From: Magnaporthiopsis rhizophila | Taxonomy: Eukaryota; Ascomycota; Sordariomycetes; Magnaporthales; Magnaporthaceae | Direction: 5' to 3' | DNA: 64,000 bases | Assembly: GCA_003049465.1 (NCBI GenBank) | Contig: PYSS01000010.1 | Coordinates: 310,001 to 374,000, forward strand | In this document: piece after piece, positions 54,889-64,000 of the stretch | How positions within the stretch are numbered: position 1 is the first letter of the stretch | Layout of the letters: every line of letters starts with the position of its first letter | Notes under the pieces: generated by a model | Told to the model about the DNA's origin: nothing | Databases searched by the model: none | The model's input: the letters and a program-made list of their open reading frames with translations, nothing else | Translations under genes and position numbers: made by a program

Positions 54889-56995
54889 GCGCACGAGAGT
54901 CCCTGGCCTCGAAGACCCGGGGCGTAAGAAGGCTCCCAGGAGAAGTCCAGTGAAGATGTTGGAGACGGCTTAGGCGGCAGCCAGGGTAGGGTTATTTCTT
55001 GTCAGAACGCTTCGTCGAACCAGCGTTCTCGGCGGAGATGTTTTCTGCGTCGTCGGAGCTCGGAGACGGTGGTACCAGAGGATTGTGGACCTGCCGTGGA
55101 ATGTCGATGGGATGGACGAGGTAGGCGTAACCAAGAAGGGGTAGGTGGTAGTCAATCGAAACCTGACGCGGTGCGGCTTCGTTGCTGCAAGATATGAGCG
55201 ACGGCGGCTGCTCTGACGGTCGCGAGTGGAACGGTTTCGCTAACAGAAAGAGTTGGGGCGCGCCTGCGTCGGACAAAGAGCAGCTCGCATCCCTGGCCGC
55301 CACAGGAGCCCGCTGCGCCGAGATAATAACGCTGGAGACATAATGGCAGGCAGGCAAGCGGACAGACTCGCCCTATTGGTCTACCGCATACCCAACCGCC
55401 ACGTCCAGGACCGATCCCAACCAGGCGGGTCGGGTCATAATGGCAAACAGCGCGGGTCCGCGAGCCGCATGAGACTGCACATGTGGACAGGAAGGGATGG
55501 CAGACAGTGCGAGAGTCGGGTTGGACGCGGGTGAGCGATTCCAACTGGCACCTGTCAAAGGCCTGTCCGCAGCTGCCTGTAATCATCCTCCACGGCTTGG
55601 CAACGAGGTAGCCTGTCTGGTGCGATGCTTGGCTAGGCGCCGAGGCGGGGTCGTGTGCTCATGACGAAGGAGATCCCTATGTGCGATGGTAGTGCTCTGG
55701 AACTTTTACAGCGATTTTGGAGGTTGTACAAACAGCGAAGAGTTTTATATCGTAAACGTCGGAGGGATGGCGCACACGTGGTGATGAAAATCCAAAGGCT
55801 AGCTGGGCTGCTGGTAGCTTTTTGCCCCTGTGCTGCGTTACTGCTAATTAGCACCCGCCACTGGCGCCAAAAGAGCTGTAAGCTTGTCCTGGATGACCTA
55901 AAAGTTGATTACAGGAGCGGGATTTTTCTAGCTTGTTGGAAACCGGTGAGGCCATCTCACCATAGCATGCATTCACCGGTGTTGACGGGCGTTTATCCAT
56001 AATTAAAATGACGCGGGGTCATCTCCCAGTTTCTCGCTCACCCCGTCTCGGTGCCTTTTCCAGTTCTCTCGAGGTTCAACCTTGTGGCGGCGGGTGTTTT
56101 GGGCCGCCGGCTTAATATCCGCTGGCGCGGCGACGCGGGTCCGCATGACGCTTCCGAGGGCGAGTGGAGACCTGGCCGGCAGAAGTTCCCATTGATCCAT
56201 TAGGTGATCAGCCTTGCGTCACCATGACAGTGGCGCCGGTGAAGTTCAGGCCCCATAGTGCCCAATCGTTTGGGTCGACAGCTCCAGTCGTCAGGGGCTT
56301 GCTGGTCCCACACGCTGCAAGTCGCCTGATTTGGATTTTGCCCTTCTGTTTACGGTGGAGCGTGGGGAACACACAGACTGGAACTGGGCGCGTTCATGTT
56401 TGTGCACAATTTCTGCTTGGGTTGTGCTGCGTCGTTGGGCAGCTGTCGATTTTTGAGCAGATCGCCCGCGGGTGCCGATATAGTACCCAGAAAGTACCTG
56501 CCTGCCTGACCTAATGGTGCTTGCCGCGCATGAAACGCGTCCATGACCATGTGTGGCTGGAGGGCATCTTATACCGGCCAAATGAGCAAAGGCAGCCAAA
56601 ACAAACAGCTGTCTCCGTCTTCCATCCAAGCTGACCCGAGTCCGGACCGACGATGGTCATTCTGCGCCATCTCTCCAGCGGGATTCGCATCGCTGGCTAG
56701 CGCCGGTGACCGAGCAACGATGAGATTGGTAATCAGCCCCCCGCCAGGCACATCACGTGCCCGGACTTTGATCGCGATCTGTTGGGTAACTCCGACGCCG
56801 GCTGAATCATCATCATTGTCAGCGGTGCAAGCAGACGAGCCAACGTGCGGTTTTATATAAAGACCCGCTGGCAGCTTGGGATCACACGAGATTCACCTGA
56901 TATTCCATCATCCCATGTCGTGATCGTCAACCAACCCAACCTAACAAAGCACACCCTACTCACCAACGGCCCCCCGCCCCGGATAGCCACCCGCC
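54889..56995. other. Intergenic between divergent genes (2.1 kb)
   Basis: This holds the promoters of the Zn2Cys6 gene and of the GGCT-like gene; the latter has a TATA box at 56854. No coding domain is recognised. Confidence 0.55.
56854..56860 (+). promoter_or_regulatory. TATA box upstream of the GGCT-like gene
   Basis: TATATAA lies about 140 bp upstream of the ATG at 56996. Confidence 0.45.
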
Positions 56996-57769
56996 ATGCT
57001 GCCGGTAGCCCACCCAGCGCCCGAAGCAGAGGCCGAGCGCGTCCCCTTATGGAAGACGTTACAAAAGCTCTACACGCGGCGCGCCCCGTCCAAGACCTCC
57101 TACCCGCCCATCTCGTCCATCCCGCGCACATCAGCCGCACGCCTACAACGGGCATCGCCGCCCGAAATCCCCGACGGGCCCGTGGCCGCGGCGTCCCTGA
57201 GCGGCCACGACAATGATGCGGACACAGTGCTCTACCTGGCCTACGGCTCCAACCTCGCGGCCGCCACCTTCCTCGGCGTGCGCGGCATCCGGCCCCTGTC
57301 GCAGGTCAACGTGCGCGCGCCGTCGCTGCGCCTCATCTTTGACCTCCCCGGCCTGCCCTACGTCGAGCCGTGCTTCGCTAACACGGCCGTGCGCAAGCTC
57401 CCCAAGCTGCCGTTGCCGCAGCCTCCTCCGGTCCCGCCGCCCAAGCTCCCGAACCCGCCGGTCGCCGTCCCTTCTCCTGCTCCTCATCCTCCAACAGCAA
57501 AAACAACAACAACAATACGCAGAAACGGCCACGGCGACCCCGTCTGGGACGGCGGGCTCATCGGCGTCGTGTACGAGGTGACGCGCGACGACTACGCTAC
57601 CATCATCCGCACCGAGGGCGGCGGCTCCTCGTACCGCGACATCCTCGTCCCCTGCCTCGAGCTGCCGCCCTCGGTCGCCATCCCCGAGAAGCCGGGCCCG
57701 GTCCCAGAGCTGCCTAAACCCTTTCTCGCCCATACGCTCTTTGTGCCACCCGCCATCCCCACCGGCGCA

Positions 57770-57803
<34 letters not shown>

Positions 57804-58360
57804 ACAGCCACATCAAATTCGACAATGACGACGACGACAAGCCTCACAAGCCGACCCCGCCTTGGTGGGCCCGCTTCCTAACCCCCAACCGCCGCCCAGA
57901 CCCGGAGCGCGCCCAGCCGAGCGCGCGCTACCTGGGCCTCATCCGGACCGGCGCCCGCGAGCACGACCTGCCGGCCGACTACGTGGCCTGGCTCGACTCG
58001 CTTGCCAGCTACGCCGTCACGAGCACGCGCCAGACCGCCGCCCAGCTGCTGGTCCAGGTCTTCTTCCTGCCGCCGCTGATCGCGCTCATGATCGCCGGCA
58101 CCCTGGGCACCAAGCTACCGAGCCCGGGTGGGGATAAGGACAAGCGCGGCGGCAAGAGCCCGCTCTGGGTCCAGGTCGCCATGGGCATGTTCTCGACCGC
58201 CGTGTGGTGGGCCCACGACCGCGTGCTGCGGCCCGTCTTTGGCGACGGCGAGCGGACCGAGGAGCTGAGCCGGCGGCAGGGCGAGCGTGTTGTTGTTGCC
58301 TTGGGGCCGAGGCGGGTGAGTGTCTGCGATGAGGAGAAGGCGCTGCTTGATGAGAAGTGA
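56996..58360 (+). CDS. Gamma-glutamylcyclotransferase-like (GliK-type) membrane-associated protein, 454 aa
   Basis: Single exon. The GGCT fold signature YLAYGSNL is at 80-87, followed by the FLGVRGIRPLSQVNV segment and DLPGLPYVEPCFANT. GGLIGVVYEVTRDDY and TEGGGSSYRD then follow, with the Glu at the position of the catalytic glutamate. This order is that of fungal GGCT-like proteins including GliK. A Pro-rich insertion (about 135-170) and an Asp run encoded by GAC repeats (about 262-270) interrupt the domain. Near the C-terminus are two hydrophobic segments (VFFLPPLIALMIAGTLG and VAMGMFSTAVWWA), suggesting membrane attachment, unlike soluble animal GGCT. It would release 5-oxoproline from gamma-glutamyl groups if active. 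No gliotoxin-type genes are nearby, so a role in thiol metabolism is only an inference. Confidence 0.82.
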
Positions 58361-58765
58361 CTTTTTTTTTCCCTCTCCTTTTCCTTTCTCTTCTTCCTAG
58401 ACCTCTCCGTCTTCCAGTTCCAGTTCTCCTCCTTTTCTTCATCCTTTACCTCTTCCGTGCTATAGTAGGAAGGAGATAGGGTATAGCGATCGAGGTGCCA
58501 AATGTGCCAACGAATTTATTTTGTCTACCGTTCCGTTTGAAATCAAACTGTCATCCTACACGCCGTGGATTAGAAGAAAGTTTTTGAATTCTATAGCCAA
58601 TTCTGCGGCAGCCATTTCCACAATTGATAAACCAGTTTGTCCATTCGCGCCAAACCCATTTTCCAAGAGAGCCCAACCGGCTAATATCGTAACACAATTC
58701 CAAGAGAAGAGGAACTCCCATCGTAACGTCGTTCGGCCCAATGTTAAGACCTGCAGCTCCGAAAC
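58361..58765. other. Intergenic between convergent genes
   Basis: T/C-rich 3' region of the GGCT-like gene followed by AT-richer DNA; no gene is visible. Confidence 0.6.
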
Positions 58766-60143
58766 CTATTTCTTGCCCTCCTTCTTGATCACGTGCTTCT
58801 GGCGAATGACCAGTGCTGGAAGGTCGTCCACATTGGCCCTGCCCTCAAGAATGTCTGTCCCACCCAGTTGGTCAGCTGCTGCACTGAGACCCCCAAAAAG
58901 ACGTAAAGAGCAAGTCAGGGGTTAACTCACCATTGACAGTCGTAAAGAGAGGGTAGTCGCCCTCGCGGCCCCGGGCCTTGAGGAAGTTGATGACCTCCTT
59001 GGCGGTGGAGGTGCCCTGAAGCTTCTGGCCATTGAGCTCCTTCTGCTCAATCTCGGCGACCGGGACTTCACGCTTCACAGCCATGCTCGCGCAGCGGAAG
59101 TTGCGGCCGCTGATGCAGGATGTGATGACGTCGGCCACGCCCGCGCTCTCCAGCAGGATGGTGAAGGGGTCGACAGCCTCGCCGAAGAACTCGCGGCTGA
59201 ACATGAGCATCTCGGCCAGGCCGACCCTGATGATGGCCGCCTGCACGTTGGAGCCCCATCCCTTGCCGTCGACGAAGCCCGCGGCCAATGCGACGATGTT
59301 CTTGAGCGCGCCGCTGAGCGACACGCCCGCTACGTCGTACACCATCGATACGGAGAAGTAAGGGCGGTCAAACAGGATCTGTAGCGTCTCGTGGTCCAGT
59401 GGTGGGTAGGATTCGGGCACGGGTGTCAGCTTGGCCTTGGTCTTGCGGCCTCTGTCGCTGTTGCCGCTGACGTCGGCCGCCGTGATTTTGAAGTCGGGCA
59501 GGGTCATTTCGACGGGCGAGTGGTCGCGCGGCGTGGCGGCGCGGCTGTTGTCCATGGGAGGCGGGTCGTAGCCAATGGTGGTCTCACAGACAGCCTCCTC
59601 CTGCGCGATCTGGCTGGCGACGTTCGCTCCGGACAGGGCGCCGCAGTAGATGCCTAGGCTCTCGCCGATGACCTCGCAGAAGAGGTTGATGCCGTTCTCC
59701 GAGACGTCGACGCCCTTGATGCACGAGATGCCGCGGGCAAAAGGCAGGATGTGGCCCTTGATCTGCTTGCACACGTTTCCGAGGAATTCGTGGGGAAGGT
59801 TGAAGACCAGGATGGAGGCGCCGGCGACGGCGTCGACCAGAGAGGGGTTAGCCACGACATTGGCGGGCAGCTTGACGCCGGGCAGGTACTTGACGTTCTC
59901 GTGGTGCGTGTTGATGACCTCGGTGAGCTTCTGGGGCTCATCGCCGGTCGAGGCGTCGTAGTAGGGCGAGTCCTGCGAGATGGTGACCTTCTCCTCGTAC
60001 ACCCACATCTGCACAGTTTCCTCGAACACGTCCTTGTGCTCGGCAGTGCTCTCGGCGACGATTTTGGCAATGGTCGATCCCCAGTTGCCGGAGCCGATGA
60101 CAGCCACCCTGTGAAGCTTCTGGTGGCCGCCGAGGGAGGCCAT
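58766..60143 (-). CDS. GPD1: Glycerol-3-phosphate dehydrogenase (NAD+), 433 aa
   Basis: Reduces dihydroxyacetone phosphate to glycerol-3-phosphate with NADH, feeding glycerol for osmotic adjustment and glycerolipid synthesis. Exons: 60143-58931 and 58854-58766; the 76-nt intron splits a Gly/Asp codon, and the last exon ends KHVIKKEGKK. Motifs: VAVIGSGNWGS (NAD binding) at about 14-23, YLPGVKLPANV, FNLPHEF, GISCIKGV, LSGANVA, the catalytic-lysine region in GALKNIVALAAGFVDG, and GRNFRCA. The insertion of about 60 residues between IGYD and the LQILFDRPYF block is typical of filamentous fungal enzymes. The start at 60143 (MASLGGHQK) matches the family. An in-frame ATG at 60335 could add 64 residues (see findings). 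Cytosolic by default. Confidence 0.95.
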
Positions 60144-61584
60144 TGTGTTGTTGTTTCTGGGTAGAACGTAGATGGGTGCGGGTTGGCGATGAGGCGTAGA
60201 CTGAAGACGGGACGCAAAATGGTGGTGGGACGAGTGACTGCAAAGGAAAACACACTGTAGAGCTGGTTGCGGGGACCTCGAGATAAATGCTCGCTGCTGA
60301 AGGCGCACAATCGGTTTCCACAAGCAAAACTTCATGTGGTGGCAGGGGCAGCCAACCTAATTTCAGCCGGCCGTCCACAGACACCAACTCGGATGGCTCC
60401 GGTTGCCCAGCGGGGCCCGGGAGTCACGATACGGGAGAGTTCGGGCAGACAAGGCACACCTGCTAGGTCCCTGCCTGAACGATCGTCAGTACTGCTTTTG
60501 TCGGCGGGGTGGTTGATTCCCGGCGGACCGACAGTGCACGCGACCTTGGGATTGTGCTGGGCTGGGCGGGGCATTCTTCCTCAACACGGAGCTAGGATGG
60601 GACCGTGGCTCACCGAGCATGGATGATGTAATGGGTGGGCTGATAGGATGGCAGTTCGGTCACCGCCTGCCGTTTGCGCGTGTGTGCCTTATCAGCTTGC
60701 ATGCCAGCCGGAATTGCCGCCGGGGGGTTTTCCGGGGCCCTGGACAGGGGTAGACCTAGCTTCAATGTCAATTTCATGCCGAGGCAAGTCAACCCTGTTC
60801 GTCACGACGACACGAAGCACGCGCTTCCGAGATCCTCGATTGCATCTCTCATTGACCGACGCCAGACCCCTGGCTCGACCGAGGGCGATGGCGCAACAGG
60901 GACCCATCGACCCATCGTCTCATGCGCGCGTGAGATCCTCGGCTGAACCCGTTGCTTCTGCTTGTCGTTCCTGCCTGCAGAGTGGACCGCCAGCTTGGAA
61001 GCGTTTGTTGGAGCGGTATCGAAGCCCGCCTGCAGCGTGGTAGCCATGCGACGTCGGAGAAGGCGCCTAGGTACTGTAGGCAGCTCACCGTCGGCGGACC
61101 CGCGCGCATGCCGCCAGCCCTAATCCTCGATCGCCTCGGCTCGAGCTAGTGTTTCCCGGAGTGATGCGCGCTCCACCCAAACCTAGATCTATTGCCGGCT
61201 CCTCGGTGTACCGTAGCATGGCGAGTCGGTGTCAGCCGTATGGCAGACGGGTTCGCCGCGCTTTTTGTGCCCTGCCCATTGGTTACTTTCCGCTACTTGG
61301 GCCGATTCGTGCGACGGACGACGGACAGCAGGGAGATGCCGTCCCCCGGGCTCCTCCGCCTTTCCACCTGCTTAGCACGCGTTGTTTCTTTCCAGGCTTG
61401 ATGACTTTCGCTGTTTTCTCCTGCTGTGGTATCTTCCTTGCCGACCCTCCAGGTTCATTGCTCCACGTCGTCGCCAAATGAAATCCTAACCCGGAATATC
61501 CCAGACTGCCATTTCCCGCCACATACCCTCCGCCCGCGGGCACGCATATTTATTAAGCCCCACTTTCTCTCTCTCCCATCATCC
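60144..61584. other. Intergenic, promoter side of GPD1 (1.4 kb)
   Basis: Contains the GPD1 5' region with the open in-frame extension described in findings. No other gene is recognised. Confidence 0.55.
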
Positions 61585-62865
61585 TCAGTTGATAAAAGGA
61601 TTTCCCGGCAACGCGCGTAGCCCTGGGTAGAGATACCCCTGTCAGTATACAATGTCCGCCCGGAAAGAAACACGTAAGAGTGGCGTCGCTACTTACACCC
61701 TTCGATCGGCTCCGGCACAGTCTGCGCCTTCTTGCACCTGGCTGCATCCTCTACGCTTTGCACCTTGAGCTTTTTGCACCTGTCCATAGTGCAGCGAGCA
61801 TCCAAGGCTCGTTGGAGAGCATCGCTCTTCCAGCCGTACATGTACCCGCCGTACTGACCATATCCGACGCTGTAAATTTTCACACGGTGGGCGTTTAGCA
61901 GAGCTTCGCTATCTGGAGACAAGGTCCGACACAGAGAACAGACTTACGTGTCACCAAACGAATACACCATCGGCTGGCTTCCATCCTCGGGCCATAACTC
62001 GGGCTTGTTGAACTCTCGTGTGTCCCAGACGACCTCGTAAACGAGCTGGGGCAGATGCACTGGGTGCGAGGCCGGGCAGGGTCCGCCCGACTCGAAGCTG
62101 CCGGTGGCAGGATATGCGACGTGAGATTTGTGGTCGGGGCTGTCGTAGCTTCTGCCGTCCCAGCAGGTCGGGAAGGTAATGGTGGTGCGGATGCCGCCGG
62201 GGCAAAAGTCACGGGGCAGCGACGCCGTATCCAGGCCGGTGCAGGGCGGTCCGCCGGGTTTGTTCTGGGTTAGGTCACTGAGGCATCGGTGGCAGATTTG
62301 CCGCTGTTGGCCTGCCGCTTGCCTGTGCGCCGGGTCCCCCGCCACCATGCGAAACCCCTTTATCACCAGCATTGTCAGCCTCCTGGTTCCGCAGCAGCTC
62401 ACCCGGGCCACTCAAACGCCATGGGACCAAACTCACAGGCCTAAAAGCCACAACCCTGCTCTTGCCATCGTACGGCGGTATGTAATAGACCGTAATGCCG
62501 CCGTCGCCGCGCAGGCCCAGGTTGGGCATCTGCGGCACGCGCTTGAAGGTGCCGTTGCGCGCGCGGAAGAACAGGCTCGCGGTCCAGTAGTTGGAAAAGT
62601 CCTCGCTGAATGAGCAGGTCGTGCAGTTGGAGCGCCCGACCGGGTCGTGCAGGTTGTGGTCGGCCGCCAGCATGTCGAACGAGTTTCCGCCGACGACCTG
62701 CTGCAGGTGCGGGCTCTGGTGCGCCCCCGGGTGCACCACGGGGTCGAGCCGCTCGACGGTGAGCTGCGAGCACTGGTACCGCAGCATCTGCTGGGCCAGC
62801 GCCACCCAGCTCCCCAGGGCGACGAGAGTTGCCGTGGCGCGCCGCATCGCCGTGGTGGTGTGCAT
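61585..62865 (-). CDS. Secreted DUF1996 protein, 349 aa
   Basis: Exons: 62865-62437, 62357-61948, 61869-61697, 61622-61585; donors GTGAGT, GTAAGT and GTAAGT, and all phases fit. The ATG at 62865 (or 62847, six residues shorter) begins a signal peptide ending near LAQQ. The DUF1996 domain is complete: RYQCSQLTVERLDPVVHPG, then PHLQQVVGGNSF, SNCTTCSFSEDFSNYW, VYYIPPYDG, the GFRMVAGDP segment, FCPGGIRTTITFPTCWDG, SPDHKSHVAYP and VYSFGDT, followed by YGWKSD. The tiny last exon adds WLRALPGNPFIN, matching the WL-x-ALPG ending common in the family, which justifies the 38-nt exon. Cysteines are spaced for several disulfides. DUF1996 proteins are secreted and widespread in fungi; their biochemical role is not established. 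Confidence 0.9.
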
Positions 62866-64000
62866 GTCTCTCTGCCCGGCGCGGGCTGGACGTGATGTGC
62901 GCGAGGCGGCGGAGGGTAAGGAAAATCGCGCAAGTAACAGGCAGAACAGAGAGGGCGAGTCTTTCACAGATCAAGGCATCTCCTATGTCACCCCGACAAC
63001 AACAGCTGTAGTGGTCACTGTTCGTGGACTTCGGGACTTGTCGTTCTCCCGATGAATTCAAAGACCGAAGAACCCGTATGCGAAAGAGAGGAATCGATCA
63101 AGTTGACACGAATCCTTGCTGCGAAACCGAGTCTCGCCATCTTGTCCATCCATCTTCCCCTCTCCCGCCTCGGAGCTGCGCCGGTGGCCGAAAAGGGATG
63201 GGCGCAGCGGGATGTAACCCGCCGGGCGGCTAATATAAAAAATCTCTTGGCGCGGGAGCCCTCTGGCCACCGAAATCCATCGGTGATGGCAACGACAAGT
63301 TTGAAACCCCAAAAACAATTGTTTCAGTGGACGCTGAAGCAGAATTTCTTATCCTCTTGGCTTTGACCCGCCTCTTCTCCCTTAGCATTTGACCTGGTGG
63401 AAGTTGCTGGCGAACCGCCTGGGGCAGAGACCTGTCAGGTCTCTCTACCCTGCAAACCAATCCTACTACTAGAGTAATCGTCGAAACGAATATGTCACTC
63501 TCCGTGACTAGATGCGATGACCGACTGTGATGCTAGCTTTAGGTTACGGATTCTATACACTTCCCACAGTAGCGAGCCACAGAACAGTCTGCCCAGTACT
63601 AGGTAGCTTGAGGTGCATGGAATCGCTTCATCGGCTGTTGTGGCTGGTGGTGGCTGGTCGGGCGCCATCTATTGGATCGGCCGATTCATGGGCAGCGCTC
63701 ACCACCTATTGGTCCTGGCGGCCCCGCCTGATCTTGTGGCTCGGAACAGGGCACGAGCGATGGATTTTCAGGAACGCGCTGCCCCTGACCGCCATTTCAC
63801 ATCTCTTCTTTCCGTTTTGGGCACATCCGCTGTGTCCCGTTGGCAGCCTCGATCGCGGGGGGAATGCCGATCGTCGGCAAAGCCAAGGTGGCTTGGCCCG
63901 AGCCAGAGAAAACCGTTGGGGTGAGAAGGAACAAGCGGTGGGTTTGCTTGGAGGTTCATGCCTGCTGTCTGTCTGCCCCCGACGGCGTCCTGCGGGCAAG
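62866..64000. other. Intergenic to the right edge
   Basis: This is the upstream side of the DUF1996 gene. A TATA-like TAATATAAAA lies at about 63231-63240 on the plus strand without a convincing gene behind it. Nothing else is seen. Confidence 0.5.

Overview
The window is nuclear DNA of a filamentous ascomycete, most likely a Sordariomycete. Coding regions are GC-rich with strong third-position GC bias. Introns are short (mostly 58-122 nt) with GTAAGT/GTGAGT-type donors and CTAAC/CTGAC-like branch points. The gene content is typical of moulds: MFS sugar transporters, a CE4 chitin deacetylase, DUF1996, GLEYA, Zn2Cys6 and bZIP proteins, and a GliK-like protein. I cannot name the species. There are 20 protein-coding genes, separated by long stretches without recognisable genes. 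I saw no rRNA, tRNA or CRISPR.

Layout: 0-9 kb holds the 3' part of an arsenite methyltransferase gene, an MFS sugar transporter and a GPI-anchored chitin deacetylase. A 4.4 kb empty stretch follows. The segment 13-30 kb is the densest: an ECHDC3-like crotonase, a secreted beta-lactamase-fold hydrolase, an MFS sugar transporter convergent with a SnoaL-FMO monooxygenase, a Bsc6-type MFS transporter convergent with a HAD phosphatase, and an amino-acid/choline-type permease. It looks like uptake and small-molecule metabolism, but no PKS, NRPS or terpene synthase is visible, so I do not call it a biosynthetic cluster. The segment 32-40 kb is rich in secreted or surface proteins: a GPI-anchored PEBP protein, a repeat-rich unknown, two divergent tandem paralogues with a shared six-cysteine C-terminal domain, and a GLEYA-like lectin. 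Next come 6.7 kb with no recognisable gene and then a bZIP factor.

From 50.3 to 53.8 kb lies a repeat island. It has long homopolymers next to an unresolved base, AT-rich relic DNA, a solo LTR (50986-51175, target duplication CCTTA) and a complete but non-autonomous LTR retrotransposon (51897-53652, target duplication TCATT). The bases just inside the 5' LTR are a perfect 12-nt complement of a site inside the LTR, as expected of Tf1-type self-priming. The two LTRs differ only by transitions, consistent with RIP or cytosine deamination.

The last 10 kb hold a Zn2Cys6 protein whose zinc cluster is split by an intron, a gamma-glutamylcyclotransferase-like membrane protein, cytosolic NAD-dependent glycerol-3-phosphate dehydrogenase (with an in-frame upstream ATG that would add an acid-free leader) and a secreted four-exon DUF1996 protein.

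All exon boundaries were inferred by eye from splice signals, reading phase and family fit. No transcript or database evidence was available.
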